Assembly: GCF_009663465.1 (NCBI RefSeq)
Contig: NZ_QXHU01000007.1
Span: 1-46,937 of the forward strand
Length of the DNA: 46,937 nucleotides
From: Riemerella anatipestifer
GTDB lineage: Bacteria; Bacteroidota; Bacteroidia; Flavobacteriales; Weeksellaceae
Direction of reading: 5' to 3'
The notes beneath the pieces were generated by a model. The model ran no database searches. It was given only the letters and a program-made list of their open reading frames with translations, and had not been told where the DNA came from. Shown here one piece after another: positions 25,637 through 33,552 of the stretch (positions are counted from its first letter, which is position 1; each line of letters starts with the position of its first letter). The translations under genes were made by a program, and so were the position numbers.

Positions 25637-26170
25637 ATGAAGATAGTATTTACCGGCATTGTATCTATTTTGTTAAATCATTGGTCTATTGCACAAGTGG
25701 CGATAGACAAAAGCACTTTAAGAAGTACAAGCTCTATTTTGGAGTTCAACGATATGAAAGAAACTAATGGCTCTGCTAAAGGCATTATACTGCCAACATT
25801 ATCAGACCATTCTTTGGCTCAACAAGGTGCTTTATGGTTTGATTTACAAAACCAAAAAGTGATGTATAAATCTGCTACAGCAAATGTCCCCCTTACAACT
25901 GCAGCTCCTAATCCAGCAGTTGTTTCTACCTATACAGGAACAGAAAATACGGGAATAGAAGGAGTGATCATTAGGCGTACTACAGAAAATTCTTCCTCTG
26001 ACGACCCTGCGGTTTTGAAATTAGACAGTAAAAGTACTGCTTTACTACTACCTTATATCAACGATGTAACTACCGATTTGGCAAGCCCCGAAGCGGGCAC
26101 GATTGCCTACGACGGAAGGAGTAAATCTTTGGCTATCTTCAATGGTGAACATTGGTATTTTTGGAATTAA
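25637..26170 (+). CDS. Small exported head-module protein, first pair
   Basis: A 177-residue exported protein: signal MKIVFTGIVSILLNHWSIA, then QVAIDKSTLRSTSSILEFND. It contains two copies of the module seen in the FISUMP N-termini: residues 35-80 (KGIILPTLS ... GALWFDLQNQKVMYKS) and 125-177 (ALLLPYIN ... AGTIAYDGRSKSLAIFNGEHWYFW). The giant BNR protein follows 24 bp later, so the two are probably co-transcribed and may act together at the surface. No sorting domain is visible. Function unknown. Confidence 0.82.
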   Translation: MKIVFTGIVSILLNHWSIAQVAIDKSTLRSTSSILEFNDMKETNGSAKGIILPTLSDHSLAQQGALWFDLQNQKVMYKSATANVPLTTAAPNPAVVSTYTGTENTGIEGVIIRRTTENSSSDDPAVLKLDSKSTALLLPYINDVTTDLASPEAGTIAYDGRSKSLAIFNGEHWYFWN

Positions 26171-26194
26171 TATTAAACCCTATAATATAATTAT

Positions 26195-29100
26195 ATGTAC
26201 AAAAAAGTATTATTATTAACCTGTTTTTATGCCTCATTACTGATGGGGCAACAGCAAGAATTCTACGATCCTTACACTCCAGAAAGCTTCTCGGTAGGTA
26301 AGGACGACCCTGCGTGGTTGAAACTCATTGTAGATAACCCAAGTGGGGTAAATTTCTTCGAAATGGAGAAAAAGTTTGGCGAGTGGTTAGAGAGCGACCC
26401 CGATGCCAGAAGAAAAACCCCAGAGAAAAAACCAGCCGTAAACTTCTACCGAAGATGGCAAAAAGCATACAGACCTTTTGTAAATGGCAATGGAGAAATT
26501 GTGCTTCCTACCAAAAAAGATTATTTTGCCCGATTAGACCAGCAAAACCAAAGAAGCAACCAGCTAATGGCTAAAAACCAGCAAGGTTTAGCCCTATTGG
26601 GAGCTAATTCTACTTCTGCAAATACAAAAAAATGGCGTAATATAGGACCGTTTACAACCTCCAGAAACACACCAAACCCCGATCCAAACGGGAATTATTA
26701 TGTAGAATCTTATGACTCTCACGCCAATGTATTTAGGATAGATGTCTTTAAAAAAGACGCTAACATATTATACTCGGGAGCAGAAACCGGAGCGGTATTC
26801 AAAACCACAGATAAGGGGCAAAATTGGACGGCCTGTGCCCCCGATTACAACTTTGGTGAGAATATAACCGCTATCAGAATAGATCCCAACAACGCTAATA
26901 CGGTATGGGTAGGCTCTACCTCAGGACTATTTGTGAGTAAAGATGGTGGAAATTCTTTCAAAAGAATTAGTAATATTACAACTACTGTAAATAGTATAAG
27001 AGTAAGCGATGATAGTAGAACAGTAACCGTAGCTACAGGAGAACAACATAAATTTGGTGGCAGTAACATAAACAGACAAAAAGATGGTTTTTACATTTCG
27101 GAAAACGGAGGTTCTACTTTCCGTAAAGTAATAAATGGTATCTTCTACGACCATGAGTTAAAACCTAAAGACTCTAAAGTAGTCTATCTACTCGGACGAA
27201 AAAATTTCAGTTGGCTTTCCACCCTCCACATCTCCTACGATGGTGGAAAAACCTTTAAGAAAGAAGTAACCGTAATACCTTCCGCCAGAATAGGTCGTTT
27301 GGCTGTAAGCGATGCCCCAAACGGGGAAAGCTACCTCTATGCCTTGGTGAATGTAGAAAAATCGGGTTATGCGTATGGACAGCCTCATATCCTGCAGAGT
27401 AAAGACAGCGGACTCAATTGGACCGACAAAACCACTATAACCAGTAATGTAAATGAACGCCAAAACACCTTTTGCTATGCAATAGATGGCAAAAACGGCG
27501 GACAGGGGTATTATGATATGATGATAGGCGTTTCGGGAAATAACCCTGAACACGTGATTTTTGGACTTTGTAGTGCCTACCGTTCATTAGAAGGAGGTTC
27601 TGGCGGTTATTGGGATAATACCATAGGAGGTTACTGCAATGGAAACTTTTCTATACACCCCGATATGCAGGACATCGCTATTGCGGGTGATGAAGTTTGG
27701 ATTGCCAACGATGGAGGCATTAAATACTCCCCTAATTTTTTCAAAAAAGAGAATGGCAAAATCACGGGAGAAAATCGCGTTAAAGGCATCTATGCCAGCG
27801 ATTATTATGGGTTTGGACAAGGCTGGAACGAAGATGTGATGGCGGGCGGAAGATGGCACAACGGCGATGCAGTAATGATGAAAAGCTATGGGGAAGGCAA
27901 AGCCGTCTATGTAGGCGGCGTAGAACAAGCTACGGGCTATGTCATGCTAAGCAACCCTAAAAAAGTGTATTTTTCTGATGCCGGAATGTTCATTATGCCT
28001 GATAGGATTGATGGTAATGTAACCAGTCCTCCTTTTATTTCTGTTTTTAACAAACAGCCTTACGAAACGCTAAAATCTAATGGTTTCTTCGGAACGGATC
28101 CTCGTTATGCTCAAAGAATTTTGTATCACCCAAAAGAAAGATCAGGTGGTCCTACTATGCAAATTTGGGAAACCCCTGACGAAGGGCAGACTTTCAACTT
28201 ATTATTTGATGCCAAAGATCAAATTTCTAATGTAGAATTTGCCCGTTCCAACCCTAATGTGATTTACGCTTGTGGGTGGTATTTTATCTACAAATCGGTT
28301 AATAACGGAAAAACTTGGGAAGAACTTAAAATTCCAGATGAATGGGGTGGTCCTATTCCTATCATTGCCGTAGATCCTAAAGATGAGAATAAAATATGGC
28401 TAACCCAACCTTTCAAGTCCGGTGGAGTAATATGCAGCACAGACGGAGGAAAAACTTGGCAGAATGTTTTAGAAAACAATTCTACAATGAAAAATATAGC
28501 CTTCCGATGGATAGTATTGGCAGGTGATGAACACAATGGAGTCTATTTAGGTACCGAAAATGGCTCTTATGTTTACTATAAAGATGACACTATGACGGAA
28601 TGGATTGATTATTCCAATGGTTTACCTCCTGCAGCAAGGCTTACCCGCTTAGTACCTTTCTTTAAAGAAGGAAAACTAAGAGCAGCTACTAATCATGGGA
28701 TATGGGAAATCCCTCTATACAGGGATAAATTTAAACCTATTGCGCAACCATTAGCCACCAACATCAGTGAAGCAAGATTGCCTAATGCCGATATGACGGT
28801 AGAGTTTGAATCTTATTCCATTGTGAACCAAAATGGAGCTACTTGGGAGTGGTCGTTTAATCCTCAACCTCATTATGTGAGTGATAAAAATGCCAGAAAC
28901 CCTAAAGTGATTTTCAAATACAACGGCGAGTACGACGTTACCTTAAAAGTAACTACACCTCAAGGGACGGATAGCAAAACGATTAAAAAAATGATTGTGG
29001 TAAACAATGGGGTTCTTGGTACTAACGAAACGCAAGAAGCAAGCAACCCTAAGAAAATCACAGTGTATCCTACCTTATTGAACCAAGGTGAGGAGCTTCG

Positions 29101-29299
29101 CGTTAAATTAGGCGAACCGAGAGAGAAAGCCCAATTCAAGATTTATAATGCCAACGGTACTTTGGTGAAAACAGTAGAAATAGAGACCAACGCTTCTAAG
29201 GAAATTACGGTTCCAACGCACGGATTACCGAAAGGCGTTTACCTTTTCCAATATTCTACTTACAGCTATATACAAAGAGGTAAATTGGTTATTAAATAA
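26195..29299 (+). CDS. Giant exported VPS10/BNR-repeat protein with T9SS sorting domain
   Basis: A 1034-residue exported protein (signal MYKKVLLLTCFYASLLMG). Residues 150-860 form a beta-propeller-like region with many BNR/VPS10 Asp-box motifs (TTDKGQNWT, SKDGGNSFK, SYDGGKTFK, SKDSGLNWT, STDGGKTWQ). A PKD domain (about 870-945, TWEWSFNPQP ... FKYNGEYDVTLKV) and a type A T9SS C-terminal domain (about 955-1034, ITVYPTLL ... GVYLFQYS ... GKLVIK) follow. It should cross the outer membrane through T9SS and be anchored or released. A homologue with a different C-terminus lies at 33.6 kb. Substrate or ligand unknown. Confidence 0.92.
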   Translation: MYKKVLLLTCFYASLLMGQQQEFYDPYTPESFSVGKDDPAWLKLIVDNPSGVNFFEMEKKFGEWLESDPDARRKTPEKKPAVNFYRRWQKAYRPFVNGNGEIVLPTKKDYFARLDQQNQRSNQLMAKNQQGLALLGANSTSANTKKWRNIGPFTTSRNTPNPDPNGNYYVESYDSHANVFRIDVFKKDANILYSGAETGAVFKTTDKGQNWTACAPDYNFGENITAIRIDPNNANTVWVGSTSGLFVSKDGGNSFKRISNITTTVNSIRVSDDSRTVTVATGEQHKFGGSNINRQKDGFYISENGGSTFRKVINGIFYDHELKPKDSKVVYLLGRKNFSWLSTLHISYDGGKTFKKEVTVIPSARIGRLAVSDAPNGESYLYALVNVEKSGYAYGQPHILQSKDSGLNWTDKTTITSNVNERQNTFCYAIDGKNGGQGYYDMMIGVSGNNPEHVIFGLCSAYRSLEGGSGGYWDNTIGGYCNGNFSIHPDMQDIAIAGDEVWIANDGGIKYSPNFFKKENGKITGENRVKGIYASDYYGFGQGWNEDVMAGGRWHNGDAVMMKSYGEGKAVYVGGVEQATGYVMLSNPKKVYFSDAGMFIMPDRIDGNVTSPPFISVFNKQPYETLKSNGFFGTDPRYAQRILYHPKERSGGPTMQIWETPDEGQTFNLLFDAKDQISNVEFARSNPNVIYACGWYFIYKSVNNGKTWEELKIPDEWGGPIPIIAVDPKDENKIWLTQPFKSGGVICSTDGGKTWQNVLENNSTMKNIAFRWIVLAGDEHNGVYLGTENGSYVYYKDDTMTEWIDYSNGLPPAARLTRLVPFFKEGKLRAATNHGIWEIPLYRDKFKPIAQPLATNISEARLPNADMTVEFESYSIVNQNGATWEWSFNPQPHYVSDKNARNPKVIFKYNGEYDVTLKVTTPQGTDSKTIKKMIVVNNGVLGTNETQEASNPKKITVYPTLLNQGEELRVKLGEPREKAQFKIYNANGTLVKTVEIETNASKEITVPTHGLPKGVYLFQYSTYSYIQRGKLVIK

Positions 29300-29355
29300 A
29301 TATCCCAGCAGAACCCCTCTGCTCGGTAAGGCAGAGCCTCTCTGCCCGAAGCTAC

Positions 29356-29389
29356 AGTCGCCCTCTGCTCGTACGAGCAGAGGGCGACT
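29356..29389. repeat. 34-bp perfect palindrome
   Basis: A 17-bp arm beginning AGTCGCCCTCTGCTCG is followed directly by its reverse complement. As RNA it would be a very stable hairpin. A smaller related hairpin (CTCTGC/GCAGAG) precedes it at about 29317-29336. It lies 56 bp after the stop of the giant BNR gene. Confidence 0.85.
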
Positions 29390-29452
29390 TATATTTAGCC
29401 CCCATTGCAACCCCATACTTTGAAAGATTATTTTTCTACTTTATTAGAAGGC

Positions 29453-29486
29453 GAAGTTGGTTCCCTCATACGAGGGAACCAACTTC
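29453..29486. repeat. 15-bp perfect inverted repeat with ATAC loop
   Basis: GAAGTTGGTTCCCTC pairs with GAGGGAACCAACTTC across ATAC. The flanking AGGCGAAG (29449-29456) can instead pair with CTTCGCCT (29506-29513), giving an alternative fold. Confidence 0.82.
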
Positions 29487-29544
29487 ACCTTACCGAGAGA
29501 AGCGTCTTCGCCTTAGGCAGTGAGGTCCCTTCCCCTTATAAAGC

Positions 29545-29580
29545 GACTGCCCTTCCTTAATAATAAGGAAGGACAGTCTT
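29545..29580. terminator. Terminator hairpin between converging genes
   Basis: GACTG then CCTTCCTTA pairs with TAAGGAAGG then CAGTC around an ATAA loop, with one mismatch; TTTATT follows on the plus strand. It ends transcription from the giant BNR gene, and possibly from the HU-like gene on the other strand. The whole gap 29300-29602 has no reading frame of note. Confidence 0.75.
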
Positions 29581-29602
29581 TATTAGAAGTGCTAAAAACA
29601 CA

Positions 29603-30322
29603 CTACACAATAGTAATAGGTGTGCTTAGCGTTTCGGTGCGGGGTTCTTTCAGTAAACTTTTACTGTTGCTGTACTGCGTGGTGAGGCTTAGCTCATAGT
29701 TACCCGCTTCTAAATCTGTAGGAACCAGTATGAGTAACCTTGATGGCTCGTTGATTACGATACTATCTTTAGCCAACTTAACCTCATTTTGAGTGTCTAA
29801 GTTTTTAAAGACGATGCCGTTCTTAGGGTTGTCGCCGTCTATTTTAATATAAGTGCCTTTGATTTCCGCATTCTTACCTTTGGTAAGCGTGCCATCTGCT
29901 TTACCAGTAGCTTTATCGGTGATGCTGAACACACTCATTGGGCTAGATTGTTCGCCGAGGATTTCTATTTTGGTATCGTTGGCGGCTTTTCTTAGGTCGG
30001 TGCCTTGGTTCACATTTACATATACGGAGTGTTTCTCTTTATCCCAAGTCTTGTCGTAAAATACGCCTTTAATGGCAGGACGCATATACACCAGCCCTGT
30101 ATTTACACTATACCCGTTGAGTACCAACTCCGAGGCTTTGCGATTAAAACGAGTGATAATATCCACTGCTGTTTCGGTTTGTATCTCCATACCCTCTTTT
30201 TTGAGGGCTTCTATGATTTCTGTAATGCCGAGGCTACCGCCTAGAAGAGGCACGGCTACAAAATCGTTAGGGTCATCTTTCGTTAATAGGTTGGGACGCA
30301 ACCACGCTTTTAAAGTATTCAT
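29603..30322 (-). CDS. HU-like DNA-binding domain protein with DUF4469-like C-terminus
   Basis: A 239-residue protein: the N-terminal about 125 residues match the Bacteroidota HU-like domain (LGITEIIEALKKEGMEIQTETAVDIITRF, then GLVYMRPAIKGVF), and the C-terminal part (about 130-239) is Ig-like, as in DUF4469 proteins (IKGTYIKIDGDNPKNGIVF, LILVPTDLEAGNYELSLTTQYS). No signal peptide, so cytoplasmic and probably DNA-bound. It lies 60 bp downstream of FISUMP paralogue 2, matching the arrangement at 17 kb with a different HU-related protein. Confidence 0.85.
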   Translation of the reverse strand: MNTLKAWLRPNLLTKDDPNDFVAVPLLGGSLGITEIIEALKKEGMEIQTETAVDIITRFNRKASELVLNGYSVNTGLVYMRPAIKGVFYDKTWDKEKHSVYVNVNQGTDLRKAANDTKIEILGEQSSPMSVFSITDKATGKADGTLTKGKNAEIKGTYIKIDGDNPKNGIVFKNLDTQNEVKLAKDSIVINEPSRLLILVPTDLEAGNYELSLTTQYSNSKSLLKEPRTETLSTPITIV

Positions 30323-30382
30323 AACATATTTATTTTTAAAGGTTGAACATTTTTTATAATAAAGTCTAATTTATAAGATTGG

Positions 30383-32104
30383 CTAATCCTTAACGTAGCG
30401 GATTGTTCGTGGGTACTTTAAATAATAAGTACTCGCCACATCATAGTCAGCATATGAGGTTTGGTAAAATATAGTCAAAGATTGCCAAAACTTATTCTCT
30501 CTCACAGTTGATGAGCCATACCTACCCCACAATTCATAGTTACCTGGAGTTTGCATCCATCCCCCAGGGTAGTCTGCCATACCAGTAACTGTCAGTTTTA
30601 ATGGGTCGTTAAACCAAACAGGGGCATTGGCTGGTGAAGGAAGTAAAGCCCTATATGCATTCCATTCGGTTGTGGTAGGCATACGATAACCATCAGGGCA
30701 AGGATTATTAGTATAAGTCCACAACTGGACCTCATCATACAACGGAATATTAGGATACACTCTATTTCCTGTGGTTGCCGTTGGATAAGTTACCAGCTCG
30801 TGCCCATCAGCATCACGCCCCCACTGGAAGTAAGAACCATAAGCGTTTTTATCTTTTATACTAGTGGCTTGCTGTAAAGGGTTAAAAACAGGAGAATTGA
30901 GGTTAGCATAGTCCGCCCCAAGGTTATTATTGAGCCAAGTTCTACCATCACTCCCCGTTATAGGAATATAAACAAACTGATGCTCTAATTTTCCGTTGGT
31001 TAGGACATTAAACTTCTTATCTGGAACACCCCCAATACCTTTAAGCACCACTTCGTAATTATTACCATTAAGCGTGTAAGGAATAGTAGCAATAATGTAT
31101 TCTTGCCCTGGTGCTAACTTTTTTACCAAATATTCTCCATCTCCATCTACCACAATAGTAGCGGATAGGTCGCCACTTACGCCGAAATTGCCAGCGGGGA
31201 TTGAGAGGCTTAGCCCATTGTTATCTCCACCCTCTCCGGGAGCGGCAGGAATTACTGCCGATTGCACCGCTTGGTAAGAGCCTATACCTGAAGTATAAGG
31301 TATTTTAACGGTGAGCTTATTAGTGCCATTGTTGATTTTACCTTGTATATTGGAGCCGTTGTAAGTTAAAGACACCACATACCCCGTCTTAGGGCTGGTG
31401 ATGGTGGCAGAGCCTAAGCCAACGGTGGTGGATTGGTCGGCTTGCGCTCCGAGTTTGCTAAAGTTAGCCGTCAAAGTGCCTGTTTCGGGCGTGCCACCCA
31501 TTGTGTAAGTTAATAATGCCACCTGCCCCGAAGCTAAATTGATGGTATTACTTTCTGAGCAATTACCGCCCCCAGTACCCGAAGGCAGTAGCGTCCAAGT
31601 ACAACCCGTAATGCTAATACTGGCACTGCCATTCTGAATGCTTACCGCATTGGCAAACGAAGAATTAACACTATTGAACGAGTTGTTCTCTAACTTAAAT
31701 TTAACCTTTTGGCTGTTGTTATTGAAGGGAACTCCCCCAATATAAGCCCCCTCAAAACCTGCGGCTGTTACCGCCACGCTTTGGGCTTTGCTACTCCCTA
31801 CATCGGGCAAACAAGACCATTGGCGTACGCCGCCCGAAATGCCTCTATAAATCTCAATACACTCTTTGTCGGTATTGTAAATCATCGTGCCTTTTTTAGG
31901 GTTGGTAAAGGTGGAACGCTCGGTAGTGCTAAACTCTGGAAACAATACGCCCTGCGTGTGCCCACTTGGGAGCGTATTGAGTTCTTTCTTAGAAATATCT
32001 AAGGTGGCTTGGGGCTCTTTGGTATTGATGCCCACTCTGCCGCTGTAATCTTGGGCGTTCAGCACCAAAGGCAGAAACACCGCACATAACAAAGTTTTTT
32101 TCAT
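30383..32104 (-). CDS. Exported FISUMP-domain protein, paralogue 2
   Basis: A 573-residue exported protein, almost identical to paralogue 1 over the first 95 residues (signal MKKTLLCAVFLPLVLNAQ, head module GRVGINTKEPQATLDI) and clearly homologous through the beta-rich middle (GFEGAYIGGVPF, GTPETGTL.ANFSKLGAQADQS). The C-terminal FISUMP domain has GSDGRTWLNNNLGADYA, YGSYFQWGRDADGHEL and NPCPDGYRMPTTTEW but ends TIRYVKD without the S/N-rich segment of paralogues 1 and 3, and its 3' end is about 42 percent GC. The adjacent leader is shared with paralogue 1. Confidence 0.88.
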   Translation of the reverse strand: MKKTLLCAVFLPLVLNAQDYSGRVGINTKEPQATLDISKKELNTLPSGHTQGVLFPEFSTTERSTFTNPKKGTMIYNTDKECIEIYRGISGGVRQWSCLPDVGSSKAQSVAVTAAGFEGAYIGGVPFNNNSQKVKFKLENNSFNSVNSSFANAVSIQNGSASISITGCTWTLLPSGTGGGNCSESNTINLASGQVALLTYTMGGTPETGTLTANFSKLGAQADQSTTVGLGSATITSPKTGYVVSLTYNGSNIQGKINNGTNKLTVKIPYTSGIGSYQAVQSAVIPAAPGEGGDNNGLSLSIPAGNFGVSGDLSATIVVDGDGEYLVKKLAPGQEYIIATIPYTLNGNNYEVVLKGIGGVPDKKFNVLTNGKLEHQFVYIPITGSDGRTWLNNNLGADYANLNSPVFNPLQQATSIKDKNAYGSYFQWGRDADGHELVTYPTATTGNRVYPNIPLYDEVQLWTYTNNPCPDGYRMPTTTEWNAYRALLPSPANAPVWFNDPLKLTVTGMADYPGGWMQTPGNYELWGRYGSSTVRENKFWQSLTIFYQTSYADYDVASTYYLKYPRTIRYVKD

Positions 32105-32730
32105 AATGTTAAAGTTTATAGATGTTAAGTTGTGAAATTGTGAAGTTGTTAATTGCTAGTTGTTGGTTGTGAAATTGTAAAATTGCTAATGGTGAAGTTG
32201 TAAAAAAGTTTAAAGAGCTGAAGCTGTTCAAGGTTCTATGTTTAAGGTTTAAGGGATAGGTACGCTTATTCAACCTTGAATATTTGAACTTTAAACCTTG
32301 AACTCTTGAACTAATAAGAAAACGCCTCCCTCCTCTAAACACACACAAAACAAGGAGGAAGGCTAAGACAGAGAGAATAGGGTATCCTCTCTGCACGCTA
32401 GAAGCCCTAAACCCAAACAACCAATTTAACTTATGAAAAAGACGGACTTCTAGCAGGTATTTATGAAAACAAAACTTAGCGTATACCAAACGCCAAATGC
32501 CCCTAACGGAAGCTAGAGGAAAATTATTTATGATTGATGATAAAAATTTAGATAAAAAGTGGTATAATACGCGTACGCACGCAACTACTCTTCTGTGTGT
32601 GTGTTTACAAAATTATTTGAGATAGCCAAATAATTTTGCAACTTTTTTTCACTTGTTTGTATGTAGCTGGTATCGTGTGTCATAAACTGGGGCAAACATA
32701 TCACCTTTTGCGGAAGTATGCAAGTGTTTA
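32105..32730 (-). promoter_or_regulatory. Long structured 5' leader of FISUMP paralogue 2 (duplicated)
   Basis: Same layout as at 19318-19945: stem C (32397-32454, 11 bp), stem B (32369-32393, 11 bp, GGG loop), stem A (32324-32363), then short repeats. Compared with the other copy it has only one TTCAAG/TTTAAA block but extra TTGTGAAATTG-type words just before the start codon (about 32145-32190). A reading frame through it (to 32489) is not supported. Confidence 0.75.
32693..32723 (-). promoter_or_regulatory. Promoter of the FISUMP-2 operon
   Basis: Minus strand: -33 TTG (32721-32723), 20-nt spacer, -7 TATGTTTG (32693-32700), the same as for paralogue 1. It is divergent from the pair starting at 32824. 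Confidence 0.7.
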
Positions 32731-32793
32731 ATATTTTTTTTGTTGCATCAAGGGTCAATTTCTTTCTACTAAACGGGTTAATCCTATTTGTTG

Positions 32794-32801
32794 TAACTTT
32801 G
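32794..32801 (+). promoter_or_regulatory. -7 promoter element before the 32.8-37.8 kb gene pair
   Basis: TAACTTTG, identical to the element at 25461-25468, ends 22 bp before the start codon at 32824. No clear -33 element. Confidence 0.5.
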
Positions 32802-32823
32802 CACTTTTGCAATTATAAATAGT

Positions 32824-33540
32824 ATGAAACAAACCTTATTTTCCATTCTTTTATCATCGGTTTCCCTATCAGCCTATTCTCAAGTGGGCATTAACACCAA
32901 TGACCCTAGAGCCACTCTACATATTGTTCCCAAAGATTCTGATAATCCAGACTCTTCAGCTGGTATTCTAATCCCTGGAGTGTCCAAAAATCCAGAAAAA
33001 GGCAACGAAAAAGGGCAACTTATTTTTAATACCACCGAAAACAACTTTCTCTTTTGGGACGGTGCGTCTTGGGTTCCGATAAGCCAAGGAGGCACATCAG
33101 CCAGCCCTGCGGCTCAAAACCACGCTTACTTTACAGATACCCGAAGTGCCAGTGCCATTACGGTAAACCAAAACTCCAGCGAGAGCCTTATTCCCAACAC
33201 CGCCGTTGAGTTCACGCTAAACGCCCAAACAAATGTTCAGTTTAGTGCCACCGTAAATTTCAAAGGGAGAAGCTCGGCTTTTGCCCCACTATTTATACTG
33301 AAACTTACCAACACTGCGGACAGCACTTCGGAAATTATTGACAAAGCCTCTAATACCTTCTTATCCGATGGTATTACAGACTACTACGGCAATATGCAGT
33401 TATTAGCCATAAAACAACTCCCTGCTGGAAGTTATAAAGCCGAGATTATAGCCACCTATAATACTTGTTGCAATTTTAATTTTACTTATGAAGTGGGTGG
33501 TAGCGATACGCCCGTAAGCCTATTAGTTCAGTACAAATAA
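32824..33540 (+). CDS. Small exported head-module protein, second pair
   Basis: A 238-residue exported protein: signal MKQTLFSILLSSVSLSAYS, then QVGINTNDPRATLHIVPKDS and the module ending KGQLIFNTTENNFLFWDGASW, shared with the FISUMP proteins. Residues about 115-238 are a separate beta-rich domain (AVEFTLNAQTNVQFSATVNF ... GSYKAEIIATYNTCCNF) that looks jelly-roll-like. The giant BNR protein follows after 12 bp. Function unknown; a surface fibre or partner of the giant protein is a reasonable guess. Confidence 0.82.
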   Translation: MKQTLFSILLSSVSLSAYSQVGINTNDPRATLHIVPKDSDNPDSSAGILIPGVSKNPEKGNEKGQLIFNTTENNFLFWDGASWVPISQGGTSASPAAQNHAYFTDTRSASAITVNQNSSESLIPNTAVEFTLNAQTNVQFSATVNFKGRSSAFAPLFILKLTNTADSTSEIIDKASNTFLSDGITDYYGNMQLLAIKQLPAGSYKAEIIATYNTCCNFNFTYEVGGSDTPVSLLVQYK

Positions 33541-33552
33541 AAGATAAAAACA

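Noticed and set aside
26845-28536. Several antisense frames of 70-120 codons inside the giant BNR gene
   Set aside because: They shadow a strongly supported coding frame with clear domains and have no start signals or known families.
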